This document shows positions 36,694 to 45,501 of a stretch of DNA of 64,000 nt, piece after piece (the stretch's first letter is position 1; each line of letters begins with the position of its first letter). The position numbers were made by a program, and so were the translations under genes. Below the pieces are notes generated by a model. That model ran no database searches, was not told the origin of the DNA, and saw nothing but the letters and a program-made list of their open reading frames with translations. The DNA is from Wolbachia endosymbiont of Armadillidium arcangelii (lineage in GTDB: Bacteria > Pseudomonadota > Alphaproteobacteria > Rickettsiales > Anaplasmataceae): NCBI RefSeq assembly GCF_040207875.1, contig NZ_CP157942.1, forward strand, positions 558,001 to 622,000, given 5' to 3'.

Positions 36694-37041
36694 ATGAATT
36701 TTAGGCAAGAGAGATTAGAACTTCAAGCTCAAAATCAAGACTTAAAGAACAAAAACAAAAAACTTTCAGAAGCAAATATTTACAATAGAAGGCAAAGTAA
36801 CTATGCTTCTTCCTCTTTTGTGTTATCTGGAGTATTTGCTGTTGGTGCATGTTTAACAATATCGAATTTAGAAATATGTATTTCACTTGCTGTAGCTGCA
36901 TTTGTTTTCCTTACAATTGGGTGCTACTGTTCATATATAGCTCTTTTCACAATAATCCGAACAGATCATAATAACACACTGCTGGCCTCCTGGCTTACAA
37001 TAGCTATAAAGACGTTTTTACCCACGTTCGGACTATTATAA
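36694..37041 (+). CDS. Coiled-coil and two-helix membrane end of the preceding ankyrin-like gene
   Basis: 115 residues from ATG 36694; the frame is already open from before 36601 and carries the coiled coil on. Residues 1-30 are charged (RLELQAQNQDLKNKNKKLSEA), then come two hydrophobic segments (SSFVLSGVFAVGACLTI; ICISLAVAAFVFLTIGCYC). The last 33 or so residues, from about TIIRTD on, are encoded by an inserted MITE (36936-37052), which also supplies the stop. This tail is therefore recent and may not be functional. Confidence 0.55.
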   Translation: MNFRQERLELQAQNQDLKNKNKKLSEANIYNRRQSNYASSSFVLSGVFAVGACLTISNLEICISLAVAAFVFLTIGCYCSYIALFTIIRTDHNNTLLASWLTIAIKTFLPTFGLL

Positions 37042-37052
37042 GAAGGGCTATA
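36936..37052. mobile_element. MITE derived from an IS630-type element (copy 2)
   Basis: A 117-bp unit with the same 27-bp inverted ends as the copy at 4254-4359 (left ends identical; right ends differ at one position or so). The interior has diverged. It lies inside the end of the coiled-coil membrane gene. Confidence 0.66.
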
Positions 37053-37263
37053 AAGTAAGTAAGTGCAGTACTGAGTGATGTGACAAGCACTCAGTTTGAT
37101 AATGCTATCGGTTTAGGATGAAGTTAAGGTTTTTACTTCTTCTCTAAACTCTACTGAAAGTTTTATACATACTGAAAGTATCTTGATAATTTAGATGAGT
37201 GTAAACCTGAGTGGTTTCAAGACTTAAATAGTTGTTGTAAACTTGCTTTTATTATCTTTTAGT

Positions 37264-38685
37264 TCAAGAAATTAAAAATTTAACGATTAGAATTATAATT
37301 ACAGACCAAAGTAAGAAGTAGGCTTTTCCATTTGATCTACTTTTAACTTGTAATTTTTTATCGGCTATTAGGTTTAATTTTTCTACAAGGCTAAGTATTC
37401 CTTGGATTGCTTTTATGGGATAAGAGCTTTTAATTTTTTCCTTATACCCTATTTTACTTTCATGTTGACTGCTTATCCACGTTTCAACTACTTTCCACAT
37501 ATTGATTTCTGGATAGACCTTTCTACATGTCCCCTCCAGTAAAATCATAGTTTTCTGTAGCAATAATAATTGTGTTTGAACTTTCATATCAAAATCACCA
37601 GTTATTTTTAATAGCTGAGTAAGTAAGCGAGCAAATGAAATCTTCTGTATAGGCTGTCCAATAATGGGTTCACCTATTGCTCTGCAAGCTGTGACAAAAT
37701 TTCTATGCTGTGATGGAACATAACCAGCTCTAAAGTGCATTTTTGCAACGTGATCGTAATCCCGATTTAAAAAGCCTTTGAGTATCTCTATAACGTAATA
37801 GCATGTCTCACGATCTATTCTACCCATGATTCCACAATCCAGGGCAATAATATTGTTATTACTATCAACCATTAGATTTCCAGGATGCATATCAGCATGA
37901 AAAAAACAATCCCTATATACCTGATTACAAAATGATTCTATAAGATTGATAGCTATTTGCTTACGATTATTCAGCTTTTCAACTTCGTATATTGGTGTAG
38001 CTTCCATCCATTCTAATGTTAAAACCTTTTTTGAAGTTCTGCTCCAATCTACTTCAGGTACATAGAAACCTCTGTCATGTTTAGTATTTTCCTTCAGTTC
38101 CGAAGAGTGAGCAGCTTCAAAACGTAGATCTAACTCTAATCGGCAAATTTCAGCAAAAGTTTTGACTAATTCAATTGGCCTCAGCCTTTTTGATTGTTCA
38201 CTAAATTTTTCTGCAATGTCCGCAAGCCAAGAAAGCATCTTTATGTCCCTTGAGAATGTTTTCTCAATATTTGGCCTTAAAACCTTTACAGCAACTTCCT
38301 TACCCTCAGTTGTAACTGCTCTATGCACCTGAGAAATTGATGCTGCTGCAATTGGCTTTTCAGAAAAACTTGAAAAAATGTCACTTAATTTACAATTAAA
38401 CTCACTTTCTATAGTTTTAACTGCTATTTTATGTGAAAACGATGGCAATCTATCACATATCAATAACAAGTTATTTGTTATATCCTCATTTAAAACATCA
38501 GTACGTGATGAAATGGATTGCCCAAACTTAATGAACACCGGACCTAATCTTTCAAGAGCACGCTTTAGTTTATGACCTTGTATTTTATTTATTGATTTTT
38601 TTGATGGTGGAAGTAAATAAGGTAACACATTATAACGTGTCAGCACTGTAGTTATGTGCAGAAGACGTAAAATATTTTGAATCAT
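37264..38685 (-). CDS. ubiB: ABC1/UbiB-family atypical kinase, ubiquinone biosynthesis
   Basis: 473 residues. The UbiB signature KFGQSISSRTDVL lies near residues 53-65. The kinase-like fold shows AAASISQVHRAV (A-rich loop replacing the Gly loop), VAVKVLRP (lysine), FFHADMHPGNLMVD (catalytic loop) and IALDCGIMGRI (DxG variant). One C-terminal hydrophobic helix (LLWSVIIILIVKFLI) anchors it to the membrane. It is needed for aerobic ubiquinone synthesis, probably as an ATPase rather than a hydroxylase. Start overlaps the znuC stop by 4 nt (translational coupling). Confidence 0.93.
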   Translation of the reverse strand: MIQNILRLLHITTVLTRYNVLPYLLPPSKKSINKIQGHKLKRALERLGPVFIKFGQSISSRTDVLNEDITNNLLLICDRLPSFSHKIAVKTIESEFNCKLSDIFSSFSEKPIAAASISQVHRAVTTEGKEVAVKVLRPNIEKTFSRDIKMLSWLADIAEKFSEQSKRLRPIELVKTFAEICRLELDLRFEAAHSSELKENTKHDRGFYVPEVDWSRTSKKVLTLEWMEATPIYEVEKLNNRKQIAINLIESFCNQVYRDCFFHADMHPGNLMVDSNNNIIALDCGIMGRIDRETCYYVIEILKGFLNRDYDHVAKMHFRAGYVPSQHRNFVTACRAIGEPIIGQPIQKISFARLLTQLLKITGDFDMKVQTQLLLLQKTMILLEGTCRKVYPEINMWKVVETWISSQHESKIGYKEKIKSSYPIKAIQGILSLVEKLNLIADKKLQVKSRSNGKAYFLLWSVIIILIVKFLIS

Positions 38686-39413
38686 TTCGCTGCGTAACTG
38701 CTAAATATTTCATTTAGCTCCATAATTTCATTAGATTTACCTTGGTAATAGATAGTGTTGTTTATGCAAATTATGTAATCTGAGCATGGTATAACAGAGT
38801 TAAGGTCATGAGAAGTCATAAGAATCGATACTAACCTTTCCTTTGCTATTTTATTTATAATATCATAAAATTTAGCCCGTGCGTTAATATCCATTGCACT
38901 AACTGGTTCGTCCAAAATGATCAAATCAGATTCTGAAATTAAACAACGTGCAAGTAGTAGTAGTTGTGTTTGTCCTGCAGAAATTTCTAATACTTGGTTC
39001 TTCAAAATGTTACCGATGCCAACCAATTCTATCGCTTCTGTAACAATGGATTGATTTTTCTTGAATCTCTTCGAGGAGCTATTGAAAAGGAAAGACTCGA
39101 CTGTTATTGGCATCAAATTACCAATACTAAAATTTTGTGGCATATAGCTAATTTTTATATTGTCAGCGAATACAATACTGCCAATAAAACCTTTATTTAT
39201 ACCAGCAACTGCTTTCACTAAAGAGGTTTTTCCTCCACCATTTGGACCAAGTATTGTAACTATATCCCCTCTTTCTACTGATATATTGATATTATCAAGA
39301 ACTTTTTTATTACCATATGCAAGAGTAAGGTTTTCTATTTTTAGAATGCAGTTATTGACATTACTTAACTTTTTGGCAAAAATTGACTTCCTCTCAACAT
39401 CTATATGAGACAT
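38682..39413 (-). CDS. znuC: Zinc ABC transporter ATP-binding protein
   Basis: 243 residues. Walker A GPNGGGKTSLVKAV, a degenerate signature LEISAGQTQLLLLARCL (ISAGQ for LSGGQ), Walker B LIILDEPVSAMD and the switch histidine in MTSHDLNSV. The metal-type sub-family is supported by the divergent znuA next door. No znuB permease lies in the window. The start ATG overlaps the znuA start region head to head (39405-39413). The first 23 residues precede the usual ABC start, so a shorter form is possible, but I see no better start codon. Confidence 0.88.
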   Translation of the reverse strand: MSHIDVERKSIFAKKLSNVNNCILKIENLTLAYGNKKVLDNINISVERGDIVTILGPNGGGKTSLVKAVAGINKGFIGSIVFADNIKISYMPQNFSIGNLMPITVESFLFNSSSKRFKKNQSIVTEAIELVGIGNILKNQVLEISAGQTQLLLLARCLISESDLIILDEPVSAMDINARAKFYDIINKIAKERLVSILMTSHDLNSVIPCSDYIICINNTIYYQGKSNEIMELNEIFSSYAAK

Positions 39414-40280
39414 TTACTGATTTTCTTTTTCTTACTTTCATTTACACTATACTACAATAGTGCCTTTTCATCCAATTTAAAAATTGTAGCTACAATCAAA
39501 CCTATACACTCACTTGTAGCTTCTGTTACAGATGGGATTTCAAAGCCAGAATTACTAATGTACGAAGTAGTGTCTGAACATAACTACATGCTCAGGCCTT
39601 CAGATGCAAGTAAATTAGAATCTAGCAATATTATATTTTATATTGATGATTCATTGGAAACATTCATTAAAACTTTCGCTAAAGAAAATAAGAAGTTAAT
39701 ACCGCTATCAAGTACAATCGATCTACTTCCTGCTCGAACGCATTCATTTTCTAGTCACACTCAAGATGAAAAAGATTTACATATTTGGCTGAGTCCTGAA
39801 AATGCAAAAAGTATGATACTTTCTATCAGTGCGACGTTGTCTAATATAGATAAAGAAAATGCCTATCAATACAATACCAATGCAATGAAGGCTATAAGAA
39901 AAATAGACCAAAAGGTAAAAGAAATCATGAAAGAATTAAATGAGTTCAAAAATCAAAAATACATAGTTACTCATGATGCTTATCAATATTTTGAAAAATA
40001 TTTTGGTTTAAGTTACCCAAGTGCCATTCTTTCTATAGAAGAGGATTCTTACATAGGTATGAAGAGTTTAATGAAACTAAAAAAAGTAATGAAAGAGGAA
40101 AATGTTAAATGCATTTTTTCTCATTCACGAGAGGATGGCATAAAACCTAATACCTTTTCTAATGACGTAAAAATGGTAGTTCTTGACCCTATTGGATCAG
40201 ACATAGAATTTGGAAAAGATGCATACCTAGCTATAATCGATAGCATTGCACAAAATTTTAAGTCTTGTTTTATTGAATAA
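39405..40280 (+). CDS. znuA: Zinc ABC transporter substrate-binding protein
   Basis: 291 residues with a clear signal peptide (LLIFFFLLSFTLYYNSAFSS). The cluster A-1 fold has KIVATIKPIHSLVASVTDG, then EHNYMLRPSDASKL (first His ligand), LHIWLSPENAKSM (second His) and YIVTHDAYQYFEKYFGL (third His), with VLDPIG near the end. The acidic His-rich loop of larger ZnuA proteins is nearly absent (a short HSFSSHTQDEKD). It captures Zn in the periplasm for the ZnuBC channel. Confidence 0.9.
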   Translation: MRHLLIFFFLLSFTLYYNSAFSSNLKIVATIKPIHSLVASVTDGISKPELLMYEVVSEHNYMLRPSDASKLESSNIIFYIDDSLETFIKTFAKENKKLIPLSSTIDLLPARTHSFSSHTQDEKDLHIWLSPENAKSMILSISATLSNIDKENAYQYNTNAMKAIRKIDQKVKEIMKELNEFKNQKYIVTHDAYQYFEKYFGLSYPSAILSIEEDSYIGMKSLMKLKKVMKEENVKCIFSHSREDGIKPNTFSNDVKMVVLDPIGSDIEFGKDAYLAIIDSIAQNFKSCFIE

Positions 40281-41240
40281 AAAGTTCCTTGTATCTTATG
40301 GCAAATATTGAAACCTGTGCTTTCTATCCCGGTGCTTGACACTGATGTCCAGCCAAATTGATAAATATGAAAGTAGCTCTGCTTAAGGATTGAAATAATT
40401 AGCGAGAAAAAAGCTTAATAGGACTCATTATAAACAAACATTTAACTGAAAAATTCCAATCAAAATGAAGGTTAGTAAACAATTAGCTACACCCCTTAAA
40501 GATATAGCCTTACACTTAAGCATATAAAAACATCTATTGTGATTAAAAATACACTAAATCTTGGTTTGCGTATATTTTACTGTTTTCTACATTATAGAGA
40601 CAATAAATTTGTGCAATCATGGAGAGTATTTGCACAATCTTCTAATTTCTCGGGAGTGTAAAATAAACCATAGGTGTCAAGTTAAGGAAAAGTGGTATAA
40701 GAAAGAAGAGAAGCGGTAAAAATTATTTTAGATATTAAACGATAAAATTAGTAATTTATAGACTCTTTTAAAAAAATTACCTTATTTTAGATCAAGATTT
40801 CTTAAAAAATAAATATAATAAATAAACCTTAAATGGTTGCTATATTGGGTGTATTCTCTTAACTTGACGCGTATGGTAAAATAAACTGTGTCAAACCGAA
40901 AAGTAAAATATTAGAATTAATATAAAAGGGCTAGTATACCTTGATGGATACGGTTGTAATACCAATTTTCCTTCGGTCGCACACGCCCGTAATAGCCCTA
41001 TTCCTATAGTGAGTAGGGTTATCTTTCCCTCTTATTTCTTTATATATCACATTTTCAACTTACAATTTTTCCACGGTTGGCTCATTTTTGTCAGTCTACA
41101 TTCAATAATATTTTCCTCACAAACTCTACAAATATATACTTAAAAGCATACACCTTTCGTTACACAACCCTACAGCATTGCTTATCTAGTTACGGGATGA
41201 GAATTACGTATGAATAAAAGTTAATATAGTAATAAAAATA
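40281..41240. other. Gene-free stretch with one MITE
   Basis: About 0.96 kb without a supported gene. It holds the MITE at 40668-40876 and a diverged CAGTG-type palindrome remnant near 40327-40350. The remainder is AT-rich and unrecognised. Confidence 0.55.
40668..40876. mobile_element. Non-coding MITE-like element with 9-bp target duplication
   Basis: A 209-bp unit with ends CCATAGGTGTCAAGTTAAGG (40668-40687) and, inverted, CCATACGCGTCAAGTTAAGA (40876-40857). The 9-bp direct repeat TAAAATAAA flanks it exactly (40659-40667 and 40877-40885). There is no reading frame inside. One end of a further copy is seen inverted at about 54696-54718. The inner motif AAGTTAAGG-AAAG also ends the IS4 copies at 47361 and 49487, so an IS4-type transposase may move it. 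Confidence 0.72.
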
Positions 41241-41269
41241 TTGACGTATTAATAATATTATTATATTCT
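41241..41269 (+). promoter_or_regulatory. Promoter candidate for the helicase-ankyrin gene
   Basis: TTGACG (41241-41246), 17-bp spacer, TATTCT (41264-41269), about 28 bp before the start codon. AAGAAAAG about 6 nt before the ATG may serve as ribosome site. A consensus match in a very AT-rich region, so only suggestive. Confidence 0.4.
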
Positions 41270-41297
41270 TAATATAATTAAATAATTAAGAAAAGTT

Positions 41298-44200
41298 ATG
41301 AATATTGTATTTTATTGTGAAGAGTTTAATGACTGTGATTTAGACAATGGTAAAACTCCTTTAAGGAAAAAGTTCAATGAAATAATTAAAGATTTAAAGG
41401 AAAACAACAGTACAAGCCAAGGAAATATAAAGTTAATAAAAGGTTGTGGGAATATTGAATATTTTCGAGCTAAATTAAGTGATAGTGACAGATTACTATT
41501 TACGAGGAGAAAGCATAATGACAAAGATGCTTTTGTTATTTTAGAAGTAATTCTGAATCATGATTATCATAAGTCTAAATTTTTAACAAATAGAGAAAAA
41601 ATAAGAAACATAAAAATAATAGATGAAAAAGTTCCTGATACAGTAGAGATTGAAGATGCTCCACAAATTCGTTGGTTAGGTAATTTTATTACTTTTAGTG
41701 CAAAGCAGGAAGATATAGTTGAAAGAGTTGAAAAGTTTGAATTACCTTTAGTTATTAGTGGACCTGCTGGCAGTGGAAAGACATCAGTGGCTTTGGAGAG
41801 CCTAAAAAGGATAAAAGAGAAGTTTGAGGGAGGAAAAATTCTATATATTACCAAATCCGAAAATCTTATAAAAGAATCAAAAAAAATATTTGAATGTGAA
41901 AATTACAATCAGACTACTGATGAACTAAGGACTCATACTCCAGAAGAAATTGATTTCTTATCTCTTCATGAATTTTTAAAAAAGATAATAAAAGTAGAAG
42001 GAAAGAAACCAATCAATAGAAGTAAGTTTTTTTCATGGTTCAAGGAAATATGCAAGAAAGATAAATTTAAAGGGTATAAAAAAGACGGAGATAAAATATT
42101 CGAAGAATTTACAGCTGTGATAGGTGGAGGAAGTTTATTAGGAGAAGATGGAAAAGATAGATATGCTAAATTAGGAAATAGACAATCTATATTTCCTATA
42201 GATAAAAGGAACAGTGTTTATGATTTTTTTGAAGAATATAGGAAATTTATAGAAGGAGATCAAAAGTATTATGATCCTAATCTTGTTGCTTATGAGTGCA
42301 TTGCAGAAGAAATGTATAATGCGATTGTTGTAGATGAAGTTCAAGATTTAACTGAAAGTACACTGAGTTTAATCTTGAAAAGTTTAAAAGATGAAAGAAA
42401 GGGTAATTTTTTATTATGTGGTGATGTTGATCAAGTAATACATCCTAGTTTTTTCTCTTTATCTAAGTTAAAATCTTTTCTCTATCAAAATAAATGTATA
42501 AGGGACCAAGGGTCAGAAGTTTTTTATACCCTTGAGAAAAATTATCGTAATAGCGAGCAAGCTATTGAACTTGCCAATCGTATACTACATCTTAAAAATT
42601 ATTGTTTTGCTTCGGAAGATAAAATGATAGTAGATAACGCTTTTTTCATGAAGAGTGATACTAAGAACAAAGGGAACGTTGGCTTTGTTACTGATGATAA
42701 AAAAGAAGAAATAGCAAAAAAAGTAAATGAATCTATGAATTGTGCTGTTTTAGCTCTGGATGATGAAAGTAAAGAAAGTGCACGTCAGTTATTTGATACT
42801 CCACTTGTGTTTAATATACATGAAGCCAAAGGCTTGGAGTTTGAAAATGTGATTCTTTACAAGTTTACATCGTGTAAAGCTTATAATGAAATATGGAATA
42901 TAGTATGTCCGGATAAAAGTGAGGGTGAAATAGATAATACTATTAATAGGATTCGTGATTCATATAACAAAAAGGATGTTAATACTTCAAGAAATAAGGA
43001 TAAGGAAGATAAGTCCTTGGAGAAATATAAATTTTATATGAACGCTCTGTATGTTGGAGTTACTCGTGCTGTTAGTAATATCTATATTGTAGATGATAAA
43101 AGTAATTTATTGAAAATAGTAGAACCAGGGGAAGAAGGTAATGTGAATATTAAGAAAGAAGAATCCAGTTCTGAAAAATGGAGAGATATGGCACTGGAGT
43201 TAATAGAGAAAGGAAACATAGAGCAAGCTAAAGATATAGCAGAAAAATTGTCACGTAAAGGGGAAAAAGAATATGCTAAAGAGGTTATGAATTCATTGAA
43301 AGCTAAAGGATGTCATAAACAGGATCAGAACTCAGATAAGAGCAAGCATACAAATTCAGTGTTAGAGAGTTCTAAATCTTCCTCACAAAGCTCAGAACAT
43401 GAAGGAAAAGAAGATGATATTAGCAAATCTCAGAATAAAAAGAGTAAACATAATCAAAACAAAAAGAAGAAAGCTAAGAAATGTAATAAAGTTCAAGAGG
43501 TGAAGCCACAGCTTTCTTTAAATGAGAAGGATAGTACTAATAAGAGTACAAACCCTCAGAATGAAGAGCATAAACAGGATCTAAATGACAAAAAGGAATC
43601 AAAAAGATTAGAGAAAAATAAAAAGGAATTATTTTTAGCTTTAAAAAATGGTAATTTGCAAAAGGCTAAACGGTTAATTAAGCAAGGAGTTAATGTTAAT
43701 GATAGTAATGAGGAAGGTAGTACTCCTTTACATTTGGCAGCAGAAAATGGTTACTTTGATATAGTTAAACTTTTTCTAGAGAATGGAGCTAAGGTTGATG
43801 ATAGGGATATTTTGAATCGTACTCCTTTACATTTGGCAGCAGAAAATGGTTACTTTGATATAGTTAAACTTTTTCTAGAGAATGGAGCTAAGGTTGATGA
43901 TAGGGATATTTTGAATTGTACTCCTTTACATTTGGCAGCAAAAAATGGTTACTTTGATATAGCTCAACTTCTTTTGCAGTATAAAGCTGAAGTTAATACC
44001 AAAGATACTTCAAGTCATACTCCTTTATATTTGGCAGCACAGAATGGTCACTATGAAGTAGTTAAACTTCTCCTAGATAATGGTGCGGATGTCAATGCTA
44101 AGAATAAGAAAGGTGTTACTTGTTTACATTTTGCAGCACAGAATGGTCACTATGAAATAGTTAAACTTCTTCTAGAGAATGGAGCTAAGGTTGATGATAG

Positions 44201-45239
44201 GGATATTTTGAATTGTACTCCTTTACGTATGGCAGCAAAAAATGGTTACTTTGATATAGTTAAACTTTTTCTAGAGAATGGAGCTAAGGTTGATGATAGG
44301 GATATTTTGAATTGTACTCCTTTACGTGTGGCAGCACAGAATGGTCACTATGAAGTAGTTAAACTTCTCCTAGATAATGGTGCGGATGTCAATGCTAAGA
44401 ATAAGAAAGGTGTTACTTGTTTACATTTTGCAGCACAGAATGGTCACTATGAAATAGTTAAACTTCTTCTAGAGAATGGAGCTAAGGTTGATGCTAGGGA
44501 TATTTTGAATTGTACTCCTTTACGTATGGCAGCAAAAAATGGTTACTTTGATATAGCTCAACTTCTTCTGGAGCATGGAGCTGATGTTAATGCTAGTAAT
44601 AAGGAAGGTAGTACTCCTTTACATTTGGCAGCAGAGAATGGTTATAAGAATGTAGTTGAAATTCTTCTGAGGAATAAAGCTAATATTGATGCTAGGAATA
44701 ATTTTAATTGTACTCCTTTGTTGAACGCACTAAAAGAAGGCCATTCCGAGATAGTTGACCTTCTGCTTGCTAACCCAAATATTAATGTTGGTTATTCAAA
44801 AGCTTCGTCTGCTAAAAAGAAAGAAGACAAAGAAAGATTTCTCCAAAAATTATCTCAAGATAATGAGTTGTTTAATCTGATAAAACAAGCAGCAGAAATA
44901 GATGAAAATAAGGTAGATGAATTACTCAAAAAGATAGAGAAATTACTGGAATCAAAAAACAAACATAGTTTCAAACCAAGCTTAAACTACTCTCCAGATG
45001 GTAATGATGAAAATACGACTATTAAAATTGCTATTAAAGCTAGTGGAAAGGTATTGCAGCTCTTATATGATTATGCGGAGAAGAATATAGGTACAGACAC
45101 TGAAATATTTAAAAAATTAAAACATGCTAAAGAAAACTCTCAGTCTAAGAGAGATCTTTGTAATGTTTCTGTCTCTAATCATTCTACTTTAACTCAAAGC
45201 CCCTCATTTGATGAGAGAGGATTTAGTGCCAAAGTATAA
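41298..45239 (+). CDS. RelE-like / UvrD-type SF1 helicase / ankyrin-repeat fusion protein
   Basis: 1313 residues in one frame. Residues 1-105 resemble a RelE/ParE-type toxin fold (IKLIKGCGNIEYFRAKLSDSDRLLF, then VILEVILNHDYHKS). The helicase core has Walker A GPAGSGKT (155-162), VDEVQD (345-350), GDVDQ (375-379), NYRNSEQAI (from 415), HEAKGLEF (508-515) and YVGVTRA (585-591): the SF1A motif set is present in order. A TPR-like helical segment (about 620-670) and a Lys/Ser-rich linker (670-774) follow, then 12 ankyrin repeats of 33 residues (775-1170) and a charged 140-residue tail. The helicase part could act on nucleic acid, the ankyrins on a protein partner. RelE residues for RNase activity cannot be confirmed by eye. 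No partner antitoxin is seen. The role is unknown; host effector, element defence or DNA repair are all possible. Confidence 0.85.
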   Translation: MNIVFYCEEFNDCDLDNGKTPLRKKFNEIIKDLKENNSTSQGNIKLIKGCGNIEYFRAKLSDSDRLLFTRRKHNDKDAFVILEVILNHDYHKSKFLTNREKIRNIKIIDEKVPDTVEIEDAPQIRWLGNFITFSAKQEDIVERVEKFELPLVISGPAGSGKTSVALESLKRIKEKFEGGKILYITKSENLIKESKKIFECENYNQTTDELRTHTPEEIDFLSLHEFLKKIIKVEGKKPINRSKFFSWFKEICKKDKFKGYKKDGDKIFEEFTAVIGGGSLLGEDGKDRYAKLGNRQSIFPIDKRNSVYDFFEEYRKFIEGDQKYYDPNLVAYECIAEEMYNAIVVDEVQDLTESTLSLILKSLKDERKGNFLLCGDVDQVIHPSFFSLSKLKSFLYQNKCIRDQGSEVFYTLEKNYRNSEQAIELANRILHLKNYCFASEDKMIVDNAFFMKSDTKNKGNVGFVTDDKKEEIAKKVNESMNCAVLALDDESKESARQLFDTPLVFNIHEAKGLEFENVILYKFTSCKAYNEIWNIVCPDKSEGEIDNTINRIRDSYNKKDVNTSRNKDKEDKSLEKYKFYMNALYVGVTRAVSNIYIVDDKSNLLKIVEPGEEGNVNIKKEESSSEKWRDMALELIEKGNIEQAKDIAEKLSRKGEKEYAKEVMNSLKAKGCHKQDQNSDKSKHTNSVLESSKSSSQSSEHEGKEDDISKSQNKKSKHNQNKKKKAKKCNKVQEVKPQLSLNEKDSTNKSTNPQNEEHKQDLNDKKESKRLEKNKKELFLALKNGNLQKAKRLIKQGVNVNDSNEEGSTPLHLAAENGYFDIVKLFLENGAKVDDRDILNRTPLHLAAENGYFDIVKLFLENGAKVDDRDILNCTPLHLAAKNGYFDIAQLLLQYKAEVNTKDTSSHTPLYLAAQNGHYEVVKLLLDNGADVNAKNKKGVTCLHFAAQNGHYEIVKLLLENGAKVDDRDILNCTPLRMAAKNGYFDIVKLFLENGAKVDDRDILNCTPLRVAAQNGHYEVVKLLLDNGADVNAKNKKGVTCLHFAAQNGHYEIVKLLLENGAKVDARDILNCTPLRMAAKNGYFDIAQLLLEHGADVNASNKEGSTPLHLAAENGYKNVVEILLRNKANIDARNNFNCTPLLNALKEGHSEIVDLLLANPNINVGYSKASSAKKKEDKERFLQKLSQDNELFNLIKQAAEIDENKVDELLKKIEKLLESKNKHSFKPSLNYSPDGNDENTTIKIAIKASGKVLQLLYDYAEKNIGTDTEIFKKLKHAKENSQSKRDLCNVSVSNHSTLTQSPSFDERGFSAKV
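43620..44808 (+). repeat. 99-bp tandem repeats encoding 12 ankyrin units
   Basis: Units of 99 bp, each coding one 33-residue ankyrin repeat of the pattern TPLHLAAENGYFDIVKLFLE. A larger 297-bp block (three units) beginning at 44034 is repeated from 44331 with very few changes, one of them turning GAT to GCT in the DDRDIL/DARDIL segment. This indicates recent expansion by slippage or unequal exchange. Confidence 0.85.
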
Positions 45240-45501
45240 TAAAATATGAGAAAAAATGCCATCAAAGAAAAAGTCTGTGTGCCAGAACAATAGAGATAAT
45301 TCACAGTAGTATTAAGTTAATAAAACTATAGAGTTACTTTAAAAAAAATTGAAACTAGAGATTGGCAGGCTTTCAAAACAAAGCATTATCTTTAATCATC
45401 TTATTAAGTTATTGATTTTTCATATATAAAAAAATATTGCAAATATTATGTTTTATCTTCATTAAGTATCTCAAAAGGTTGATCCTCATTTAGGAGTACA
45501 A

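Noticed and set aside
41298..45239. CRISPR-like or satellite array because of regular repeats
   Set aside because: The 99-bp period is coding and matches 33-residue ankyrin units in one open frame; there are no short identical repeats with unique spacers.
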